From Sambucus nigra (Eukaryota > Streptophyta > Magnoliopsida > Dipsacales > Adoxaceae): a stretch of 64,000 nucleotides of DNA. This document shows positions 1 through 11,348 of this stretch, piece after piece (position 1 is the stretch's first letter; each line of letters begins with the position of its first letter). Where the stretch lies: positions 544,055,137 through 544,119,136 of the forward strand of contig OX422217.1 of the NCBI GenBank assembly GCA_949130495.1, read 5' to 3'. A program made the translations under genes and the position numbers. The notes beneath the pieces were generated by a model. It was not told the DNA's origin. It ran no database searches and was given only the letters and a program-made list of their open reading frames with translations.

Positions 1-20
1 AGAGGATTTATGTTAGATTA
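1..20 (+). mobile_element. Gypsy element A internal remnant, left piece
   Basis: These 20 bases lie outside the LTR array that starts at 21 and are inferred to be the left flank of the internal region of gypsy element A, which resumes at 4466. No coding sense can be read from so short a piece. Confidence 0.3.
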
Positions 21-1339
21 TGTTACACCCCGCCCGCGCCCCGGGAGAGCGGGGCAGCGTGCTACTGCGATAAAACTAATCAAATCCACAAATAACAAGG
101 TATATAGCATTTAAATAATTCCCACAATATAATATAAGAGAATCCACTAATCTCAATCTCTTCAAATTAAATACAACCAATAGTCCCTCGAAATAATAAA
201 ACTATCAATCTCGAAATAAAATGCTCTATGCAACAAAAATTAGTACAAATCTTCTCATATGTATTCTTGAATATTCTTCCCAATAATATCCAAGATAAAA
301 TAAATCTCCATAGCGCCCCAAATCCACGCTAACCCGGCATTAAAAGAAAATATGTGGAAGTACACAATAGGACAGGAAAGATGCTCAACAAATATATTAG
401 CGGTGAATAAAATGTAACAATATAAGTACGAATATTCAAATCAAATGCAAATCTCACAAGCATTTTAATCAAGATAATTTCTCAACAACACATTAACCAA
501 GTCATCAAGCCTCGCCATACCGCACCATACATTATCAAGTAGCCAAAAATTGGAATCTTGGCGGGTGCCCAACCTCTGTGCCATATTAAAATCTCATGAC
601 AACATGCCCAACACTTTAATAATACCGCATGAATTAAAATCAGATTTCCAACAAAATTTCCGGATTCCAAATGAATTTAGCAGTTCAAATATGATTTCAA
701 TAATCACATGAAATCAAAGGGAATAACTCTCGTGAGATTAAGGATCATATTGTGTAAAACCCCATACCTTAAACCACCAAAATGAACCAAACATGAATCT
801 TCCCAGAAACTCAGATTACACAATAAAAATCAGTCCACAAAGGTCCATAAATCATCTCCATGCTCCTTACAAAAAAAATCCCAAGAACACCTCCAAAAAC
901 TAAGGTTGAATGCATAAATTAAAGGGACTAAGTTTATATAAAAAGAGAGAAAATAAAAATATGTTTACTGCATATTTTTGTGCCAAACGTTTGATCCAAA
1001 ATGGTCACCCACGACCCCTTTAAATAAGGCAAAAGAAAAGAATTTGAACAAATACAAACTCTAAAAAAAACTTACTGTGCACGAAGGGATCAATCGATCG
1101 ATCCCTGGCGTCGATCGATCGATCGCCCAGAAAAACTGATCCGCCGCCTTAAAATTTTTACAAGGGATAAATATTTAAAAATCCGTAAAAAATCCTTTAT
1201 AACTCCGATTTCGAAACCGTTTAAAATTCTCATGTTTAAAAATAATTCTCATCATATTTGAGCAATAAAAATAATTTTATCAAAAGTTTATTTTAATCTA
1301 TATTTTGAAAATACCCCAAACATTACGCGGGTTGTTACA
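21..1339 (-). repeat. LTR copy 1 of array
   Basis: It begins TGTTACACCCCG and ends GGGTTGTTACA on the + strand, the usual ends of plant gypsy LTRs. On the - strand an AT-rich TATA-like run lies at about 929-945. A pair of CGATCGATCG palindromes lies at about 1088-1125, upstream of that TATA in - strand sense. Confidence 0.85.
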
Positions 1340-1581
1340 CTTCCCCACTAGCAATGGAATTTCGCCCTTGAAATTCATCGAAAGCCTAACTCTCAAAATC
1401 AGGCCACTAGAATAATCTCCAAAAATAATTTCGTCTCCCAAAAATAAATTTCACACTCTAATCTCGGAACCTATCATGAAACGATCATCTAAAAATTTAT
1501 CTCCAAATACGCGCAACAAAAACGCAACAAACCGAAAACCCAAGATCGAGGGTGTCGTATACCTAAGCTCTGAAACCAATC
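1340..1581 (-). mobile_element. 242-bp non-coding internal 1 with PPT and PBS
   Basis: The left end holds the polypurine tract GTGGGGAAG (minus strand, 1340-1348), preceded in minus sense by a gypsy-like tail with CGAAATTCCATTGC. The right end holds TGGTTTCAGAGC (minus strand, within 1562-1578), one base off the iMet-tRNA primer-binding consensus. There is no ORF of note, so this is a complete but gene-free internal domain. Confidence 0.8.
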
Positions 1582-2895
1582 TGTAACACTCCGTCCGCGC
1601 CCGGGGAGAGCGGGGCGGCGTGCTACTGTGATAAAACTAATCAAATCCACAAATAACGAGGTATAGAGCATCTAAATAATCCCACAATATAATATAAGAG
1701 AATCTATTAATATCAATCTCTTCAAATTAAATACAACTAATAGTCTCTCGAAATAATACAACTATATATCTCGAAATAAAATGCTCTATACAACAAAAAT
1801 AAGTAGAAATCTTCTCATATGTATTATCGAATATTCTTCCCAATAATATCCGAGCTAAAATCAACCTTCATAGCGCTCAAAATCCGTGCTAACCTACCAC
1901 TAAAAGAAAATATAGGAAAATACACAATACGACAGAAAAGATGCTCAATAAATATATTAGCAGTGAATAAAACGTAACAATACGAGTACGAATATTCCAA
2001 TCAAATGAAAATCTCACAAGCGTTTTAATCAAGATAATTTCTCAACAACACATTTACCAAGTCACCAGGCCTCACTATACGGCGCCATACTTTATCAAGT
2101 AGCTGAAAATTAGAATCTTAGCGGGTGCCCAACCTCTATGCCATATTAAAATCTCATGACAACATGCCCAACACATATATAATACCACAAGAATCAAAAT
2201 CAGATTTCCAACAAAATTTCCTGATTCCAAATGAATTTAGCAATTTAAATATGAGTTCAATAATCATATGAAATCAAATGGAATAACTCCTACGAGATTA
2301 AGGAGCATATTGTGTAAAACCCCATACCTTAAATCACCAAAAGGAACCAAACATGAATCTGCCCAGAAACTCACATTACACCATACAAATCAGTCCACAA
2401 AGATCCACAAATCATCTCCAAGCTCCTCATCAAAACAGCCCACGAACACCTCCCAAAACTAAGGTTGAACGCATAAATTAAAGCGGCTACGTGTATATAA
2501 AAAGAGAGGAAATAAAAAAATGTTTATTGCATATTTTTTTGACAAAAGTTTGATCTAAGATGGTCACCCACGACCCCTTTAAATAAGGCAAAAGAAAAGA
2601 ATTTTAACAAACACAAACTCTCAAAAAAACTTGTTGCGCATGAAAACTGAAGGGATCGATCGATCGATCCCTGGTGTCAATCGATCATTCGCCCAAAAAA
2701 ACTGATCCGCCGCCTTAAAAAAATTTCAAGGGATAAATATTTAAAAATCCGTTTCAACTCCGATTTCAAAACCGTTTAAAATTCTCGTCTTTAAAAATAA
2801 TTCTCAACATTTTTGAGCAATAAAAATAATTTTATCAAAAACTTTATTTTCCTCTATATTTTGATAATACCCTAAAAATTACGCAAGTTCTTACA
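1582..2895 (-). repeat. LTR copy 2 of array
   Basis: It begins TGTAACACTCCG and ends TTCTTACA. It is colinear with copies 1 and 3 over its full length. The palindrome pair is at about 2653-2692, with one half decayed. Short ORFs here are chance readings of the LTR. Confidence 0.85.
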
Positions 2896-3140
2896 CTTCC
2901 CCATTAACAATGGAATTTCTCCCTCGAAATTCATCGAAAGCCTAACTCTCAATATCAGGCCACTACAACAATCTCCAAAAATAATTCCATCTCCCAAAAA
3001 TAAATTCCTCACATCTAATATAGAAACCTATCACGAAGCGATCATCTAAAATTTCTATCTCCAAATATGCACCATAAAAATTCAACAGACCCAAAACCCA
3101 AGACCCGAGGGTGTCGTATACCTAATCTCTGATACCATTC
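2896..3140 (-). mobile_element. 245-bp non-coding internal 2 with PPT and PBS
   Basis: It is colinear with internal 1. The minus-strand polypurine tract is at 2896-2904. The primer-binding site TGGTATCAGAGATTAGG (3121-3137, minus strand) keeps TGGTATCAGAG intact. Two independent internals of the same size argue that the short internal is the element's real form rather than a one-off deletion. Confidence 0.8.
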
Positions 3141-4465
3141 TATAAGACCCCGTCAATGCCCGGGGAGAGCGGGGCGGTGTGCTACTACGATAAAACTAAT
3201 CAAATCCACAAATAACAAGGTATAGAGCATCTAGATAATTCTCACAATATATTATAAGATAATCCACTAATCATAATCTCTTCAAATCAAATACAACAAT
3301 TAGTCTCTCGAAATAATACAACTATATATATCTAAATGAAATGCTTTATACAACAAAAATAAGTACAAATCTTCTCATATGTATTCTCGAATATTCTTCC
3401 CAATAATATCCAGCTAAAATCAATATCCATAATTCCCTAAATCAGCGCTAACCTGCCACTAAAAGAAAATATGGGCAAGTACACAATACGACAGGAAAGA
3501 TGCTCAATAATTATATTAGCGGTGAATAAACGTAAGAATACGAGTACGAATATTCAAATCAAATGCAAATCTCACCAACCTTTTAATCAAGATAATTTCT
3601 CCACAACACATTAACCAAGTCACCAGACCTCACCATACCGCGCCATACTTTATCAAGTAGCTAAAAATTAGAATCTTAGCGGGTGCCCAACCTCTATGCC
3701 ATATTAAAATCTCATGACAACATGCCCAACACATATATAATACCACAAGAATCAAAATCAGATTTCCAACAAAATTTCCTGATTCCAAATGAATTTAGCA
3801 ATTTAAATATGAGTTCAATAATCATATGAAATCAAATGGAATAACTCCTGCAAGATTAAGGAGCATATTGTGTAAAACCCCATACCTTAAATCACCAAAA
3901 GGAACCAAACATGAATCTGCCCAGAAACTCACATTACACCATAAACATCAGTCCACAAAGATCCACAAATCATCTCCAAGCACCTCATCAAAATAGCCCC
4001 AAGAAAAATTCCAAAAACTAAGTTTGAATGCATAGATTAAAGGATCTAAGTGTATATAAAAAGAGAGGAAATAAAAATTTGTTTACTGCATATTTTTGTG
4101 CTAAAACTTTGATCCAAAATGGTCACTCACGACCCCTTTAAATAAGGCAAAAGAAAAGAATTTGAACAAACGAAAACTCTAAAAAAAAATTACTGCACAT
4201 GAAAACTGAAGGGATCAATCGATCGATCCCTGGCGTCGATCGATCGATCGCCCGGAAAAACTGATCCGACGCCTTAAAATTTTTACAAGGGATAAATATT
4301 TAAAAATTCATTAAAAATCCGGTTTAACTCCGATTTCGAAATCGTTTGAAATTCTCGTCTTTAAAAATAATTCTCAACATATTTGAGCAATAGAAATAAT
4401 TTTTACAAAAACTTTATTTTCCTCCATATTTTGAAAATACCCCCAAAATTACACGGGTTGGTACG
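3141..4465 (-). repeat. LTR copy 3 of array
   Basis: It begins TATAAGACCCCG, a decayed form of the TGTAACACCCCG end, and ends near GGGTTGGTACG, a decayed GGGTTGTTACA. The palindrome pair at about 4208-4252 is well kept. The right boundary is set by loss of alignment with copies 1 and 2 and is good to a few bases. Confidence 0.8.
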
Positions 4466-4679
4466 TTGTTATTTTCATCGTTATGCGTATGTATATAGGC
4501 AATATATAATATTTTGTTGCTCGTGGGGTAGGTGCGCATAGCATTGGATATGTGGGCGGCCAATTATGGCATCCTACGGATAGGCATATGTGAACCTTAT
4601 TTTACATTTTGCGATTTACGTTAGATGTTTATGCTTCGTCTAATTTCGAGGACAAAGTTCATTTGCTAGTGGGAAATTA
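4466..4679 (+). mobile_element. Gypsy element A, 3' end of internal region
   Basis: The run TTTCGAGGACAAAGTTC at about 4645, followed by CTAGTGGGAAATTAT and then TGTAACACCCCC, is the typical end of a plant gypsy polyprotein region, its weak polypurine tract and the 3' LTR start. Integrase or chromodomain coding cannot be read here. The rest of the element lies left of the window apart from 1-20. Confidence 0.65.
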
Positions 4680-7078
4680 TGTAACACCCCCTCTTTTAAA
4701 TAGTTAATTAAATTAATTAATTAGGAAATTCAAGAAAAAAAATAAAATTTTGGACTTAGTTATTCTTAGTAATTGAATATGTTGGTTTTTATGTACAAAA
4801 ATAAGGTTTTAAGTGGAATTTAAATCGTGATTAAAAATTTGGAAATTATAACTTTTTGTATAAAAATCGGGGGAGGATCCGAGGTAAGGAGAATAAAAAT
4901 AATATTTTTATAAATCCGACCGTTTGATCGAGATGAATTTTTCACAGCAGTCCTCTCGCCATTCCCTACAACATACTAAAATTTAAGTGATTCTAACGGC
5001 CCGATCGTTCGTAATAATTTTTCGAGTCTTTGTATTTAATTAAGACTCTAATTCTTTTTGGTATATAAACATAAAGTGATGAGTTTAGGTCTTTTAAAAC
5101 ACATTTTAACCTTCTCAAAAATTAGAAATCTCTCATCTTCTTCAACCTCCAAACCCTAGCCCCATTATGCATAACTTTCAAGTCAATTTTTCTTAAGACT
5201 AACCGGATTTTCTCAAGGCGCGTTAATAACGAATATTTGTCAATTTTTTTAGAGGAATACACATTCAATATCAGATTTCAAAACCAACTTTTATTCACGC
5301 ATGAATACTCTATTCTTTTCCTTTAGTATTATGCGTTTTAAGTGTTGCCTAGACCTTAATTCAATGTTTTCTTAAAATTATGTAGCAATCTAATTAGAGA
5401 AAGTGGACACATAAAACTTGGGGCCATTTTTATGAAATCCATTAATATGATTAATAATCATAACCTTTGGGGTACGTAGGATTCATGAGTGAATTTGGGT
5501 TTTGTTGGTGTAGGCTGCATGTAGAAAAATCCTAGTTTTGAGATAAATTAAGTTAGGGGCGTATAACTCATGTAATTTGTGTACAGATAATGAAATTTTC
5601 CTTTTGATGTATAAATGATGAAAACTCGGTATATTTAATTTAAAATAATTAAGTGAGATTAATTGGGTATTTTGACGTTGTGATAATTAAATTAAGATTT
5701 AATTGAATGGGACTATCATGCGTAGCTTTATATGTTGACTAATTATGCTTGTTTGTGGGACTTGTTGGTATTATTATATTACCTTTGTGACGAGGAGTTA
5801 TTGTGTAATTTTTCTCTCCCTATATTTTAGGATGCCTTCTAGATATGGAACTAGTGGGTAGGCCTTTTGATTATTTACGTCTTCTAGGTATGGGACTAGT
5901 GAGGGTAGATTATTGCGACTTTATTATGTCGGGGGTTGGGTGATTTTTGATACTTTATCGTCTTTACGCTAGCCTAGGCATGAGACTAGGTCGAGGTCTA
6001 GGTTAGAAATTAATCCTATACATAGGGTAGGACGACTTGATAACTTGGGGACCCTTAAGTATGGTACTAAGGGGTATTTCGAGGATCTCACGTCGATAAA
6101 TGGGTGGGGTAATTTACAAATTATGAAATTGAGAAACTGAGGATTAATGCATAAGATAAAAATTGGTATTAAATTTTGTGGTGACATAATGTGTTGCGGC
6201 TGACAGTTTAAACGGATCAGAGGACGATTTATGTCGTGTCGTGTGTGGAACTTGTCATTTATCGAGGTCGACAGTTTAAACGGGTAAGAGGACGATTGAC
6301 AAGGGGAAGTGTGACACTTTGGTGGATTACCACCCGGGACGAGAGGACCGTCATAATAAAAAGTGAGAATAATAATAAAATGGGATAATTAAACAAAATT
6401 AGCATCGAGGGACTTGGGAATTTAAAATCATATTGGTGTGCCTTTATAAATGGGGATCTCTACGGGTAGTTATTAATTTATATTTATCGCATTTAATTAT
6501 CCCGTTTAATTTAAAATATTCTATTGTGATATTTATTGCGTACAATACTACAGTATGGATTCAAGGATCTTATTTGAGGGGAGTAGTGTGTATTCATGCT
6601 TGGGGCTCTGACCTCATGCGTCGATCAACTTTTTAGGATAAGATTTGGAGAAGCTGCATAGGATTATTGAAGTTATCATTTGGAGTTACAACTGGAGTTA
6701 TTCATTTTATGGCATAGTTTAGTTAAACTTTCCCTTTTCAGTGGTATTTAATTATGAGACTTCATTTGAGTTTTATTGGGTCATTCGGTTCCAAAGTTGT
6801 TTAGAGGATTTTTTTTGGATTATTCAGATTTTTATTATTCAGATTTTATTTAATCATTATTAGAGAATGGATTTATTCGGAGTTAGCATGTGATGGATCT
6901 TTTATCGCTTAGTTGCTTATGATAACTTGATATTGATTCAATTATTTATCTTATGTAATGATTTATTTATGTCTCATATATGTCTCATGCTAAGAATGGT
7001 ATTTATTTAGTTCATGCCCGGCATAGTTCGGCGGCGGTGGCTGGCCACCCTGTCTGTCGGATTTTGCGGGATGTGACA
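4680..7078 (+). repeat. 3' LTR of gypsy element A
   Basis: The LTR starts TGTAACACCCCC and ends GGGATGTGACA, about 2.4 kb. A TATA box (TATATAAA, about 5062-5069) on the + strand is followed by a pyrimidine-rich leader with CAACCTCCAAACCC. Its right edge cuts into the RNase H reading frame of element B exactly after the codons for RIWRH, which shows that A inserted into B. The other end of A is outside the window, so its target duplication cannot be checked. ORFs inside (for example 5969-6187 and 6433-6636) look like chance frames. Confidence 0.8.
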
Positions 7079-8720
7079 AATGCCTCCAAATCCTCAAGGC
7101 AAACACAACTGCGGATAACTCCAAGTCATTTGTGGGGTAATTACTCTCATGGTTCTTAATCTTGCGAGACACATAAACTATAGTTCTCTCCTCCTACTGC
7201 TGCAGTAACCCTCCAGTCCCTGCAAGGATGCATCTATGTAATCACGGCACTCCACTCCTCTCCTAAGCAACATTAGTACATGTGTTGAGGTTAATTTGAC
7301 CTTTTGTTCCTTGAAAGCTAATTGACAATGGTCAACCCAAACAAACGACATCCCCTTGAATGTCTGATTTATCAACGAACCCGCAATATTTAAGAAACAC
7401 CAAATGAATCGCATATAGTATCCATCCAGCTCTAGGAAAATGCCAATCTCGGTTGGTGTTGTTGGATATCCCCACTCTCTCACTGTCGATACCTTACTCA
7501 GATCGACTGTAATACCCCTGTCAGACACAATGTGGCCCAAAAACTTCACCTCCCGAAGCCAAAACCCACACTTCTCAAATTTGTGTACAACTGGTGATAC
7601 TGTAGTATTTGTAAGACCATCTGCAAATTCTCAGCATGCTCATCCTTAGGACAAGAGTAAATTAGAATATTGTAAATGAACAAAATCATGAACTGGCTAA
7701 GGAACTCTCTTAAAACTCGGGTTAGCAAATAAATGAACATTGCTGGACTATTGGTGAGCCCAAATGGGATCACCCTAAAATCATATGACCCATACCATAT
7801 TAGAAAATAAATCCTAGGAATGTCCTCCTCTCTGACGAGCAACTGATGACAACCCGACCTAAAATTTATCTTGGAGAAGTAAGTTGCTCACCTCAGCTAG
7901 TCGAACATATCATCGATCCGAGGCAGTGGGTACTTATTTTGGATCGTGACCTTGTTCAATCCCCCATAATAAATACATAACCGAAGTGATCCATCCCTCT
8001 TATTAACATACAACAGTGGTGCACCCCACGATGAAGTTCTTAGTCAGATGAAACCATGCCCTATGAGCTAATGAATCTGTTCCCTCATCTCATATGGGTC
8101 CATGTGTTAAGGTTCTTGGGTAATAGGCCTCGTACCCAGCGTTGGATCAATAAAAAATTGAAAATCTCGACTAGGTGATAGCCCGAGTATCTCCTCAAAC
8201 ATGTCCTCAAACTCCCTTACCACTAGAATAAAGTCTAAAGAGGCAACCACCTCCTGTGAGGTATCCTCCTCCATCTAATACGTATGTGTGCTCGACCCTC
8301 CCTCAGGAAGAGAAATCTCCATTAAAAATATCTCCTACCCTGAAATAGAGACCATAATACTCCTCCCGAAATAATACACCATCACTCGATATCCAGGTAA
8401 CCAATCCATACTTGAAATAACATGCTACCCCTCCATATCTAACAATAGAAGGTTAGAGGCTAAACATAATTTCCCCAAATCAATATCCACACCCTAATAG
8501 TTCGAGTGTATAAGCGACCCACTACCCAATGATGACTCTACACACATGAGGAGACTACTGGCTGTCTTTAGTAGATCGGTAACTCGTGAAAAGTTGGTCT
8601 CTATAATAGAGTGTGATGCCCACGTATCAATTAAAACCTACCATCATGCCCATGAATAGGAAATATACCCTCTACTACCAGTGGTGCCTATGAGGCCTGC
8701 TGTATGAATACATCTAGGAT
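7079..8720 (-). pseudogene. Gypsy element B pol remnant: protease, RT, start of RNase H
   Basis: Read on the - strand from 8720 down. A retropepsin-like site IDTWASHS lies at about 8610-8630, where the family has DTG. RT follows: [17 protein letters not shown], then [11 protein letters not shown], then the palm block, then FLGHIVS and the thumb. RNase H begins with [21 protein letters not shown] and stops at RIWRH, where LTR A cuts it at 7078/7079. There are several stops and frame changes (for example after RIDDMFD and between 7546 and 7549). All three catalytic aspartates of RT are changed: KIDL reads KINF (about 7861-7875) and FIDD reads FIYN (about 7666-7677). The protein is dead. In life it would copy the element RNA into DNA in the cytoplasmic particle. 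Integrase is lost or outside the window. Confidence 0.9.
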
Positions 8721-9658
8721 GTTATAGACATGGTCATATTGTAACTACCCTTACTACAATGAGGATGGTGGTGCTGATGATTTCGGTGGTAATTGCACTT
8801 GTTTTCCCTACTAGGAACATTGCTGCTGCTACGGCACTCTGCCCTGTTGTGGGCAGTCTTTCCTCTTGTGGCCCATCTGTCCACATGTAAAATAACATCC
8901 TAGGAAGTCTTTCTTCCTTCGTACCTAATGGCCTTGTCGAAGATGCCCTTCTACTGGACCTGGTGGACTCGGCCCTGCTAGCCTCCCCTATTATTCCCTT
9001 AGCCTTGGCGCCCCTAATGAACATGTTGCTGCTGTTGAGGGCCCTGCTGGCCTTGCTTGAAACCTCCCTCGGGTCGATAACACCCATATCTAAATCTATT
9101 GGTAGACTCAGCTTGTCGAGAATCCTGCTCCAACTATGTACCTAGCTGTTGCTGTAGTGCTCCATTAGCACCATTCCCACCTGCCCTTCCCAGCTGGCTA
9201 GGCTCACTCCCCCTCTTTATTCCCTTCAGATGGAAGCAATGATCCTGGCAATGAAGAAGTGTGGGAGTGATGACATCTGTATAAGTCTTTAATGTGGGGT
9301 TACCTATCAAGTGTTGCCCCATCCTCTAGGCTAGCCCATCCAAAAATCTCATCTTCTTTTTCTCTTTACTATTCACCTCGTTTGGCACAAAATTGGAAAG
9401 ATGCATGAACTCATCCTCGTACTTAGCCACATAAGGATCTCCCTGAAAGTGGCCAACATCTACTTCTGCATGTCGCTACAGTCAACCATACCAAGGTGGC
9501 GTTGAATATATTTCTTTCACTAGTACTCCAAAATCACATCTGAGCTACCCTGAAACTCAGGTGGGTGGCCTTTCGGAAATGCCTCCATCACTCTCTGCCA
9601 ATCTAAGGGCCTCAGGTGGGATTGGACAATGGGTGCCACTAGGTGTTGCGGTGGATGT
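8721..9658 (-). pseudogene. Gypsy element B gag remnant, C-terminal part with zinc knuckle
   Basis: On the - strand from 9658 down, fragments of a gypsy gag core (FMHLSNFVPNEV, then MRFLDGLA) lead to a basic Gln/Gly-rich stretch. A nucleic-acid-binding CCHC-like knuckle, CYFTCGQMGHKRKDCP, lies at about 8849-8892. Spacing is CX3CX4HX4C, one residue longer than the usual first gap. The frame is broken several times, and the longest open piece nearby (8734-9087) is out of frame with the knuckle. The N-terminal part lies at 18137-18300, on the far side of the inserted copia-type element. Confidence 0.8.
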
Positions 9659-11332
9659 TGAAAAGTGGAATCCCCGGGTTTTGAATAATTCACTCGATTA
9701 AAATATTTAATTTCCTTTTCAATCTAAAACACAATAGAGATGATGCGGAAGCGTTGTAAAACATGTGATGGTTCAACTTTCAAAAATAACAACAAGTTTT
9801 AATTTCTTCAAAACAAATTAAAACATAATTCAAGTCCTAGAATTTGCCTAAGTCATGATTATTCATTTAAACAAAGTTAGGCGAAACCAATTTTAGCAAA
9901 AGACTTGAATAAACCAAATTTACCCAATATTTAATTTAAGTCCCAAATTAAATGAGTGTGATAATTAAACCAAATTTTATATTGAATTTATCCTAAGCAT
10001 GGATTCTAAATTAATGAGCAAGATAAAATAAACAATGTCACACTACGCCGAGATGTACGAGGAAAAACCCAAGACGGGAAACAACCTCGGACGGCCCTAG
10101 CCACAAGTCCACTAGATACGGAATTACAATTACAAGACAAATAGACTTACAACGACTGACTCGATCCCTCTCAAGCCTCGACGCTCCTTCTCGTAGAAAC
10201 CTCTTCCTAGAGGATAACCAACGGAGCTTCACCGCGATCTCGGAATCCACCGATGGGACTTTATATGGTCACCGTCACCCAAGCATGGAGCCTTTCTCCG
10301 TGTGGGTAGAATCTCAACAAAAGTCTTCTTTGTGATGGGGTGTATAAGCAAACCCGAAACGTCTCTTGAATTCGATAGAGAAAATCGGTGCCAAAAACTC
10401 CAAGTAAGGATATGTATATATATAACTTGGAATAAACAACAATGGGTGTAAACTAAGTGTTTAAAGATTTTTCTTTAAGTTGAAGAACACTCAAACATGA
10501 ACATTTTCCTTTTTAAAATGATCTCTCAAATTCTCTCTAGGAGATGTATTAGGATGGAAAAGTTGTCTTGGAAAATGTGTTTCCCGCACATAATAATGTA
10601 TGAAAAAAGTTGGTTGAAAACCAAGTGGAGGAGTGGGGAAAAACTGCCAAATAACTGTTCCCGCTGGAATATCGTTCGAACGAACGTGATTCTCGTTCGA
10701 ACGAGACTTCTAACGAGTGACCAGCCTGGGCTCGTTAGAAGTTCATTAGATACCTCGTTAGAACGAACATTCGTTCGAACGACATATCGAACGACATATC
10801 GAACGACTGACCAGTTAGGGTCGTTGGCAAAACTCGTTCGAACGAACCTGGTTCGAACGATAAAACTCGTTCAAACGAAACTGGTTCGAACGACAAAACT
10901 CGTTCGAACGAAATCTGGTTCGAACGAAAAAACTCGTTCGAACGACATTTCTAACGAACGACCAGAAAGGTTGTAAAATTCGATTTTGGCCCAGAAACTT
11001 TTATATACTTATTTTTAAAGTTCTATTTGATTCTTTCTGAAAATAAAATGCAGTTTTTATTACACCTAACACCCAATACAAATTGTTCCAAGCTCCTATA
11101 TAAATATAATTACATTCATACCTTGGGAGCATGGAACCTTAGTTGATGACGTAGAAACGAGGCACGCAAACCAGCATTTTGATGAAGCTTTAAATTCTTT
11201 GCCGCTACGTCATCAACATACACTTCATAGGCTTGAGAATATTACAATAAATACTATCCTATGAATAAATGTTTTTGTCCGGAATTGAGCCAAAACTATA
11301 TATGGACTCAATTGGAAATTTGTGTCCTTACA
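9659..11332 (-). repeat. 3' LTR of TR-GAG1 (left copy)
   Basis: It runs from TGAAAAGTGGAATCC to TGTGTCCTTACA, 1674 bp. It contains a dense array of TCGTTCGAACGA-type palindromes at 10670-10965 and a TATA candidate on the - strand at about 10409-10425 (a second at about 10258-10266). It has one palindrome unit more than the right LTR (about 10908-10940). The 159-aa ORF at 10497-10976 on the + strand is only a readout of that array. Confidence 0.9.
10670..10965. repeat. Palindrome array in left LTR of TR-GAG1
   Basis: The 12-bp perfect palindrome TCGTTCGAACGA and close variants (half sites CGAACGAC, CTAACGAG) recur with spacings of about 20-30 bp, broken by CCAGCCTGGGCTCGTT and ACCAGTTAGGGTCGTT. 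In - strand sense the array lies upstream of the TATA candidates, that is in U3. Function is unknown. Confidence 0.85.
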
Positions 11333-11348
11333 AATCTCCCCCTTTGGC
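11333..11348 (-). other. Polypurine tract of TR-GAG1
   Basis: On the - strand GCCAAAGGGGGAGATT abuts the 3' LTR. This is the standard plus-strand primer of copia elements. Confidence 0.85.

Larger units (their letters stand above)
21..4465 (-). mobile_element. Tandem array of an LTR-dominated retroelement (LTR-int-LTR-int-LTR)
   Basis: Three copies of a 1.3 kb sequence with TG...CA-type ends (21-1339, 1582-2895, 3141-4465) alternate with two internals of 242 and 245 bp. Each internal has a polypurine tract (minus strand, next to the left LTR) and an iMet-tRNA primer-binding site (minus strand, next to the right LTR), so the order is that of a complete retroelement on the - strand. The internals have no coding capacity. 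I infer a non-autonomous element made almost entirely of LTR, with the three-LTR array formed by unequal recombination between copies. It sits inside the 3' internal region of element A. No 5-bp target duplication is evident (left flank GATTA, right flank TTGTT). LTR copies differ by scattered substitutions and small indels, so the array is not recent. Confidence 0.85.

Noticed and set aside
21..4465. 5-bp target duplication around the LTR array
   Set aside because: GATTA on the left and TTGTT on the right do not match. The right LTR end is mutated, so the exact edge is uncertain.
10497..10976. 159-aa ORF rich in RTT and LVRT repeats (also 17461-17844)
   Set aside because: It translates the palindrome array of the TR-GAG1 LTRs. 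It is on the strand opposite to the element and has no family features.
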